From the NCBI GenBank assembly GCA_964503895.1, contig CAZDCF010000033.1:1-11448 (forward strand): a DNA stretch of 11,448 nt, written 5' to 3'. The notes below the pieces were generated by a model. The model worked only from the letters and a program-made list of their open reading frames with translations, searched no databases and was not told the DNA's origin. The stretch is from Nitronereus sp964503895. GTDB taxonomy: Bacteria; Nitrospirota; Nitrospiria; Nitrospirales; UBA8639. The stretch's first letter is position 1. The number at the start of each line of letters is the position of its first letter. A program made the position numbers and the translations under genes. Positions 6,559 to 11,448 of this stretch are shown in pieces.

Positions 6559-6607
6559 TGTCTCTCGAGTGTCTCTTTGTGTCTCTTATATGTCTCGTAC
6601 GTGTCTT
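6559..6607. promoter_or_regulatory. Candidate enhancer: five TGTCTC half-sites at 10-11 bp intervals
   Basis: TGTCTC occurs at 6559, 6570, 6580 and 6591, with TGTCTT at 6602. The steps are 11, 10, 11 and 11 bp, so all half-sites face the same side of the helix. The spacers between them (TCGAG, TTTG, TTATA, GTACG) are unrelated, which argues for a selected binding motif rather than a simple satellite. The array lies about 95-145 bp upstream of the -24 element at 6464, within the gap between the activator stop and the response regulator. The half-site is the same as in the inverted repeats at 5755-5812. Just promoter-proximal is a small AT hairpin (AGTTTA-AAA-TAAACT, 6545-6559). Confidence 0.75.
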
Positions 6608-6621
6608 GCTTGGGAAGGTTG

Positions 6622-8376
6622 TTACTTAATATCTTGGATTGATATGCCTAGATCATCTATCCAACGGTAGAATGTTGCACGACTAATTCCCAATAGTTTC
6701 GCGGCTTTGGCTCGATTGCCTTTGGTAAGTACAAGGGCTTTGCGAATATGTTCCTGGCCTTTCTCTGGTGTCTTAAGCAGTGTTGCTGCCTGTTCAGTTT
6801 GTGAGGTTGTTTCTATTTGTTCAAAGATTTCTGATGGAAAATGTTGTGGCAGGATCGTTGAATCTCCGCATTCTAGAACTGCGTATTCAATGATGCTTTT
6901 GAATTCTCGTATATTACCAGGCCAGGTGTATTTAGAAAGTAAAAGTAGTGCTTCCTGACTCATGTCTTGAACGGACAGTTTTCCCATGGATTGGCGGGAT
7001 TGACTGAGGAAAGCAGATACCAAAAGTGGGATATCTTCTTTCCGTTCTCGGAGTGCGGGCAATTTTACTCTGCCAACCCGAATGCGATACAGAAGATCTG
7101 CTCGAAATTTATTTTCTGAAACCTGTACGTGTAAATTTTGGTGTGTGGCTGAGATGATACGCACATCCACCTTTCTTGGTTGTGATTCCCCCAGACGGGT
7201 AATTTCCTTTTCTTGCAATACTCTGAGCAAGCTAGTTTGGACACTTGTTGGCATATCACCAATTTCATCTAAGAATATCGTTCCTCCTTGGGCAGACTCA
7301 AAAAAGCCCCGATGTTCCGTGGTTGCACCCGTGAAGGCGCCTTTTTTGTGACCAAATAATTGGCTTCCTAGGAGCGATTCCGTTAACCCCGCACAGTTTA
7401 CGGCTAGAAACGGTTTATTTTTTCTAGAACTTGAGTAATGAAGGGCGCGGGCAACGAGTTCTTTTCCTGTCCCAGTTTCACCTTCGATTAGGACAGTCGA
7501 CTCCACTTGAGATAGTTTTTCAATTTGGCGATATACTTCCTGCATTGGTTGGCATTTACCAATTAAATCGTGAAACTGAGATTTTTCATCGAGCTGCTTC
7601 TGAAGGCTATGCACTTCTGTAACATCGTAAAGAAAAAACATTTTGGCTCGGGGGTCTCGCGGATCATCTTGAATATCGATTTCAAGCCATCGTGAGGAAT
7701 GGCCAGGTGGCTTGGAATGGACTAGTACTCTTTTCCGGTCTTCTTGCAATTGGTCTATGAGATTTTCCATGGGTTGAATGTACTCGTCCGTCAACCCAAC
7801 TACATGTTGCCACAGTTGCCCCTTCACTTCTTGGTCATGTTTTTCCAGCAACCTGAGGGTAGGCGCGCTCATGTGGAGAATCTGGCCTTCTGCATTGATT
7901 AAAATAGTACCGATGTGTAGTTGATTCAGAATGGAGTGAAGATCTTCTGCACTTTTTTTTACTTGAGCATGAGCAGTCTCTAATTCTGCCTGGATACGTT
8001 TTCTCTCGATGGCATAGGTAAGGGCCCGAATTAAAACTTCAGCATTTACCTCTCCCTTAATCAGATAATCCTGTGCTCCTTGTCGTACGGATTGAATCGC
8101 AAGTTGTTTATCATTAAGTCCTGTGAGTAAGACCAGTGGAAGTGTTGGATGGGCTGCGGCTAGTTTGCGAAAAGTTTCCAGACCCTGGCTGTCTGGTAAT
8201 GAGAGATCCACAATGGCAACATCGGCATCATGTTCTTTTAGGAGATCAAATGCCTGGCTAAGGGATTGAGCGTGGGTTATTTTTGCGGAGTAGTCCTCAA
8301 TTTGGCGAAAAATTTCCTGAATAAGTCGGGCATCGCCCAGGTTATCCTCCAGCAACAAAATGTTAAGACTGGTCAC
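6622..8376 (-). CDS. Sigma-54-dependent response regulator (REC-PAS-AAA+-Fis HTH)
   Basis: 584 residues, NtrC-type enhancer-binding protein that hydrolyses ATP to remodel sigma-54 polymerase. A receiver domain spans about 4-122 (acidic EDN, phospho-acceptor D57 in AIVDLSLP, K107). A helical linker (about 125-150) leads to a PAS domain at about 145-255 (ILINAEGQILHMSAP). The AAA+ domain at about 270-500 has Walker A GETGTGKE (299-306), the sigma-54 contact loop GAFTGA (346-351) and Walker B GTIFLDE (365-371). A Fis-type helix-turn-helix at the C-terminus (RAKAAKLLGISRATFYRW) binds DNA as a dimer. All catalytic motifs are intact. The start is GTG at 8376, just before the receiver domain, with a weak ribosome site. 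It follows the GAF-LOV kinase by 107 bases, a likely cognate pair, and precedes two sigma-54 promoters with shared TGTCTC enhancers, its probable targets. The extra PAS domain may sense a second signal. Confidence 0.95.
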   Translation of the reverse strand: MTSLNILLLEDNLGDARLIQEIFRQIEDYSAKITHAQSLSQAFDLLKEHDADVAIVDLSLPDSQGLETFRKLAAAHPTLPLVLLTGLNDKQLAIQSVRQGAQDYLIKGEVNAEVLIRALTYAIERKRIQAELETAHAQVKKSAEDLHSILNQLHIGTILINAEGQILHMSAPTLRLLEKHDQEVKGQLWQHVVGLTDEYIQPMENLIDQLQEDRKRVLVHSKPPGHSSRWLEIDIQDDPRDPRAKMFFLYDVTEVHSLQKQLDEKSQFHDLIGKCQPMQEVYRQIEKLSQVESTVLIEGETGTGKELVARALHYSSSRKNKPFLAVNCAGLTESLLGSQLFGHKKGAFTGATTEHRGFFESAQGGTIFLDEIGDMPTSVQTSLLRVLQEKEITRLGESQPRKVDVRIISATHQNLHVQVSENKFRADLLYRIRVGRVKLPALRERKEDIPLLVSAFLSQSRQSMGKLSVQDMSQEALLLLSKYTWPGNIREFKSIIEYAVLECGDSTILPQHFPSEIFEQIETTSQTEQAATLLKTPEKGQEHIRKALVLTKGNRAKAAKLLGISRATFYRWIDDLGISIQDIK

Positions 8377-8450
8377 GTTTTAACGCTCACTTTTTTACTT
8401 ATAACTCACAGATAAACTAAGTTTTAGCCTATTGGGAATTTTTACATCAA

Positions 8451-8474
8451 AGCATTTCCACATGTGTGAATGCT
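8451..8474. repeat. Imperfect 24-bp inverted repeat after the kinase gene
   Basis: AGCATTTCCACA and TGTGTGAATGCT pair at 10 of 12 positions, with no spacer. It starts 9 bases past the kinase stop on the minus strand and lies inside the 107-base gap to the activator gene. No U-run follows, so it could be a weak attenuating or stabilising hairpin that sets kinase-to-activator ratio, or an operator. No TGTCTC site or sigma-54 promoter was seen in this gap. Confidence 0.5.
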
Positions 8475-8483
8475 AAGCGTTCT

Positions 8484-10076
8484 CTAATTCTTTATGGTAA
8501 AATAGAAAGTCGCTCCTTTTTGCAATTCAGATTCTACCCAAATATCCCCACCATGTCTTCCAACAATTTTTTTGCAAATAGCCAGGCCTACTCCAGTTCC
8601 GGGATATTCTTCCCGAGTATGTAATCGTTGAAAGATGGAAAAAATTCGATTGTGCTGGTCTGGAGATATGCCAATCCCATTATCCTTGACTGAAAATTCC
8701 CATCCATCGGATAACGGCCGCACACTAATGTGTATTTGTGGTGTTTCCACTCCTTGAAATTTCAGCGAATTCCCAATCAAATTCTGGAAAACTTGAGTTA
8801 GGAGTAAGAAGTTTGCTTCAAGGGAAGGGAGTGGATCATGTGTAATTTGAGCTTTACGTTTCTGAATAGATTCAGAAAGATTGTTCATGGCATGTTTAAA
8901 GACAAGTTCACAGTCTGTTGCTTCAAAAGAAGTATTTTCCGATCCCACTCTGGAATATTCTAGGAGGTCGCGAATTAGCCACTGCATTCGAATAGCGCCA
9001 TCTACGGCATAGCCAATGAATTCATCCGCATCTTGATCAAGTTTGCCTTTATAACGTTTGCCTAATAACTGAGTATAGCTAGAGACCATTCGGAGAGGCT
9101 CTTGTAGATCGTGTGAGGCAATATAGGCAAATTGTTGTAGTTCAGCATTCGATCGAGCTAATTCTTCAGTTTTCCTTGTCAATTCAGCTTCACGAGCTTT
9201 ACGGTCAGTGATGTCTGTTTGTACGCCGATAAAATGTGTTAAAGTGCCCTCTGCATCACGCACCGGGGCCATGTAGAACTCGTTCCAAAAAAATGTCCCA
9301 TCTTTCTTGTAATTTCTCAATTCGGCTTTAGCCTCGATCCCATGACGAATGGCATAGCGAATATCGTCTAAAGCAGGTTGGTCATAGTCTTTGCCTTGGA
9401 GAAACCGGCAGTTCTTCCCAATGACTTCTTTTCTCGAATAGCCTGTGATCTTTTCAAAAGCTGCATTGCAATAGACTGTTGGCATATTTGGTTGACGTGC
9501 ATCAGCGATGAGAATGCCGTTAGTAGCCGAATTGATTGATCGATCGTGCAGGAGCAGCTCCTCTTCATGCAGCTTTTGTTTGAAAATATAACGACGTAAT
9601 TCCATGAGTGCGACACATTGACGAGATAAGGCTTTTAACGATTCTTTCTGCTCTGAGTTCAAATTGCGTGGAGTTCGGTCAATGACGCAGAGTGTTCCCA
9701 AGGCCAACCCATCCGAGGTTCGCAACGGGGCTCCAGCATAGAAACGAATGTGGGGTTCGGCGGCAACCAAAGGGTTATCGGCAAAACGATCATCCTTTAA
9801 CGCATCATTGACGATCATGATGTCGTGTTGAAGAATAGCATGTCCGCAAAAGGCGATGCTGCGAGAGGTTTCTTTCGCATCGATTCCGTAGGTTGCCTTG
9901 AACCATTGCCGAGTTGGATCGACTAGGCTAATGAGGCTAATGGGTGTCCGGCAAATGGTCGAGGCAAGTTTGGCGAGGTCGTCAAAGTTTTCTTCAGGGG
10001 GCGTATCGAGAATATCATATGCATTAAGGGCGACCAGCCGTTCTTGTTCATTCTCTGGAATAGGGGCTTCCTTCAT
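8484..10076 (-). CDS. GAF-LOV sensor histidine kinase, probable blue-light receptor
   Basis: 530 residues, no membrane segments, so a soluble kinase. An N-terminal GAF domain covers about 20-160 (FCGHAI, YAGAPLRTSDG, LGTLCVID). A PAS domain at about 180-295 has the full LOV signature: GKNCRFLQG (221-228) with the adduct Cys223, plus the flavin-contact residues N255 (RNYKKDG), N265 (FFWNEF) and Q286 (GVQTDIT). A coiled segment leads to HisKA with phospho-acceptor H322 (SHDLQEPLR) and a HATPase with N436 (QNLIGNSLKF), DNGIG (465-469) and GTGVGLAI (493-500). In LOV proteins blue light drives a Cys-FMN adduct that changes kinase activity. The ATG at 10076 has only a weak purine-rich ribosome site. 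The downstream activator and lone receiver are likely phosphate acceptors, and the photolyase in the same neighbourhood supports a light role (inference). Confidence 0.93.
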   Translation of the reverse strand: MKEAPIPENEQERLVALNAYDILDTPPEENFDDLAKLASTICRTPISLISLVDPTRQWFKATYGIDAKETSRSIAFCGHAILQHDIMIVNDALKDDRFADNPLVAAEPHIRFYAGAPLRTSDGLALGTLCVIDRTPRNLNSEQKESLKALSRQCVALMELRRYIFKQKLHEEELLLHDRSINSATNGILIADARQPNMPTVYCNAAFEKITGYSRKEVIGKNCRFLQGKDYDQPALDDIRYAIRHGIEAKAELRNYKKDGTFFWNEFYMAPVRDAEGTLTHFIGVQTDITDRKAREAELTRKTEELARSNAELQQFAYIASHDLQEPLRMVSSYTQLLGKRYKGKLDQDADEFIGYAVDGAIRMQWLIRDLLEYSRVGSENTSFEATDCELVFKHAMNNLSESIQKRKAQITHDPLPSLEANFLLLTQVFQNLIGNSLKFQGVETPQIHISVRPLSDGWEFSVKDNGIGISPDQHNRIFSIFQRLHTREEYPGTGVGLAICKKIVGRHGGDIWVESELQKGATFYFTIKN

Positions 10077-10569
10077 GTAGTTTTTTCTCTCTCTGACAAG
10101 TGGTTTTCAATTTGGCTAATTTCCCTCATCTTCTCCGATCGATTCTTGAATTACGAGTTTTGTACATAGGTGATGTGGATTCGTCTATGAATGATTAGCA
10201 TTAAACCCTTCCTGGCTGATCCCGACTCGACTTTCATTACTAAAAACTTGTTTGAAGATGCCAGCGATTTCATAAAACATTTCTAGCGTTGTCCATGCTC
10301 CCAATCCTGTTTCTTTGAGCAATTATAGATTATTTTCCTTGGTGAGTACTTCTCGCTGAGAAAATTGTGCGCCTCTTACGTTCAAAATTCAATCCTCTCG
10401 AAAACCCCAAGCACGGGTCCAGAGAAAGGCTGGAAACTACTCGCCCGACTCACATATCGTGTATACTGAGAGGGAGCCGACAACTGAATACCTAAGGGGA
10501 CAGAAGCGAGGGAGCGAATGGAGCCGGCGGAATTGAGCGACCGAGCCAATCAAAAATTATCCCGTGTAA
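10077..10569. other. 493-base divergent intergenic region
   Basis: Separates the minus-strand kinase from the plus-strand right-edge gene and should hold promoters for both. On the plus strand TATACT (10462-10467) is a good -10 element, but I see no convincing -35. A 22-codon frame (10518-10586) starts with ATG after GAGGGAG and overlaps the start of the next gene in another frame; it could be a leader peptide or chance. On the minus strand, 10322-10188 is stop-free for 45 codons and reads protein-like (LLKETGLGAWTTLEMFYEIA), perhaps decayed coding sequence. No sigma-54 promoter, TGTCTC site or tRNA was seen. Confidence 0.4.
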
Positions 10570-11157
10570 ATGAAAGTATTTTGTGAGCAATCAATGAAAA
10601 ACCATCCTTATCCATACGAGATCCCCAAAATTGAAAATTTCGATCCCAAGAGTCAGGGACAATTAGACCCTTGGGATATCCTCGAGTTCCTTAGGGTCGA
10701 AGCTCTGTTACGTTCACCAAAGGTTCATCAACTCTATAAGGCATCCCCTCCAACGGTTTGGACTGAAGACGATGAGTTTCGGTTATCAAAGGAAGATGCA
10801 CTAAAACTAATATGGGAAGATTCGCTTCGGGACGCTTATGATGTTGGAAATGGCTGGCTTACCTTGAGGGGTTTTCATCACCGGTTGTTACTTCCCAGGC
10901 ATCAACGACCAGGCCCCGCTACAGCTTATACAAATCAACCATATGCGACATGTGGGATAACGGATTTAAAAGCCGCTATGTGTGAAATGGAAAAACGATA
11001 TCATGAAAAAACGGGGTGGGGTGTTCCAATTGCCAAAAAACGTTCTGAGCCATGGGAAAGTCTACAATCAAGTATTCAGCATACAAGTATTCAGAAATGG
11101 ATACGGTGCCACACATCGAGAAAAATCACGAGCAACCGTCCGACGATCAAGGAGTAA
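10570..11157 (+). CDS. Hypothetical protein, unknown family
   Basis: 195 residues, soluble, no signal peptide. I do not recognise the family. The middle is conserved-looking: DPWDILEFLRVEALLRSPKV, then WTEDDEFRLSKEDALKLIWE, then a Gly/His/Arg-rich stretch (GFHHRLLLPRHQRPGP) and LKAAMCEMEKRYHEKTGWG. The last ~45 residues are low in order and overlap the next frame. Start choice is unsure: neither ATG 10570 nor the in-frame ATG 10594 (MKNHPYPYEIPK) has a clear ribosome site; the second removes an odd MKVFCEQS start. It is divergent from the kinase and paired with the downstream helix-turn-helix frame. The pairing suggests an accessory or mobile-element regulatory module, but this is inference. 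Confidence 0.6.
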   Translation: MKVFCEQSMKNHPYPYEIPKIENFDPKSQGQLDPWDILEFLRVEALLRSPKVHQLYKASPPTVWTEDDEFRLSKEDALKLIWEDSLRDAYDVGNGWLTLRGFHHRLLLPRHQRPGPATAYTNQPYATCGITDLKAAMCEMEKRYHEKTGWGVPIAKKRSEPWESLQSSIQHTSIQKWIRCHTSRKITSNRPTIKE

Positions 11158-11448
11158 GCAGCCCATATGCTGTCGAGAACACACTCTGGGAGCAGTGCCT
11201 CGCAGGACCGGTCTGTGACCAAGCTGATCACTATCCCTTACCTGTGGAACCGCTCTATAGTTTGGCGGTGGCGGCCGTCCTCGTTCCGATGGCGTATAGC
11301 TCACTTCGCAAATGGTTGAGTCGCCATCGAGAGGATTTTCCTGCTCGGTATCGTCGCATTGCCGGGAATCGACGACAACGGCTGTTAACGGGGAACGAGA
11401 TTCGGCGAATCCGTCAGACAGTTATTCGATCACCGGCAATGGCACAGC
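11097..11448 (+). CDS. Partial CDS, putative helix-turn-helix protein, runs off the window
   Basis: Hand translation from ATG 11097 stays open for 117 codons to the window edge. After a polar start (MDTVPHIEKNHEQPSDD) comes YSLAVAAVLVPMAYSSLRKW, then LSRHREDFPARYRR and RQRLLTGNEIRRIRQTVI. This alternates like a MerR/excisionase-type helix-turn-helix followed by a wing and an Arg-rich helix, so a DNA-binding protein is plausible. It overlaps the preceding gene by 61 bases in a different frame and has no clear ribosome site; GTG 11106 is an alternative start. The sequence here is visibly GC-richer than the rest of the window, which supports real coding in this frame and a different origin. The C-terminus is not visible. 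Confidence 0.55.
   Translation, partial: MDTVPHIEKNHEQPSDDQGVSSPYAVENTLWEQCLAGPVCDQADHYPLPVEPLYSLAVAAVLVPMAYSSLRKWLSRHREDFPARYRRIAGNRRQRLLTGNEIRRIRQTVIRSPAMAQ

Noticed and set aside
6559..6607. CRISPR or minisatellite array
   Set aside because: Repeat unit is only 6 bases with 4-5 base unrelated spacers; far below CRISPR dimensions, no cas genes, and the spacers do not repeat.
11068..11304. Minus-strand and second plus-strand frames (also 10982-11218) at the right edge
   Set aside because: No family resemblance, and low-complexity Arg/Pro-rich translations; the 11097 frame has the more protein-like pattern.

Overview
The window looks like a chromosomal stretch from a Gram-negative bacterium that uses sigma-54. 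Three proteins carry export signals, and one gene encodes a sigma-54 enhancer-binding activator with the GAFTGA loop. Two near-perfect -24/-12 promoters are also present. By eye the first 11.1 kb is AT-rich (roughly 40-45% GC), while the last ~300 bases are clearly richer in GC. I cannot fix the taxon. A Nitrospirota-like host is a guess based on the mix of FGE-fold proteins, small zinc-ribbon proteins and GAF-PAS kinases.

Layout: nine genes lie on the minus strand and are transcribed right to left. From upstream to downstream they are: a GAF-LOV-histidine kinase (10076-8484); a REC-PAS-AAA+-Fis sigma-54 activator (8376-6622); a single-domain response regulator (6385-5942); a 91-residue zinc-ribbon protein (5606-5331); an exported FGE/SUMF1-fold protein with a C-terminal helical tail (5277-4333); a decayed 3' remnant of a related gene (about 4286-4110); a second exported FGE-fold protein with a tail (4021-2918); a small exported helical protein (2847-2476); a third exported FGE-fold protein that overlaps it by 4 bases (2479-1661); and a class I photolyase (1617-157). 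At the right edge, two overlapping plus-strand frames (10570-11157 and 11097 to the end) form a separate, unrecognised unit.

The main discovery is regulatory. Two sigma-54 promoters, TGGCAT-N5-TTGCT, lie in front of the response regulator (6464-6449) and the zinc-ribbon/FGE cluster (5681-5666). Each has an upstream cluster built on the same half-site, TGTCTC/GAGACA, roughly 75-145 bp above its -24 element, where enhancers for sigma-54 activators normally lie. One cluster is three 14-bp inverted repeats. The other is five half-sites repeated every 10-11 bp. The activator gene sits immediately upstream of the first of these promoters.

Working model (inference): the kinase has a complete LOV flavin-adduct motif (GKNCRFLQ), so blue light may feed through it to the neighbouring activator. 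The activator would bind the TGTCTC sites and switch on both the response regulator and an operon that starts with the zinc-ribbon gene and may run through the exported FGE-fold proteins to the photolyase. All three FGE-fold proteins lack the catalytic cysteine pair of true formylglycine-generating enzymes, so they are probably binding or structural proteins of unknown role.
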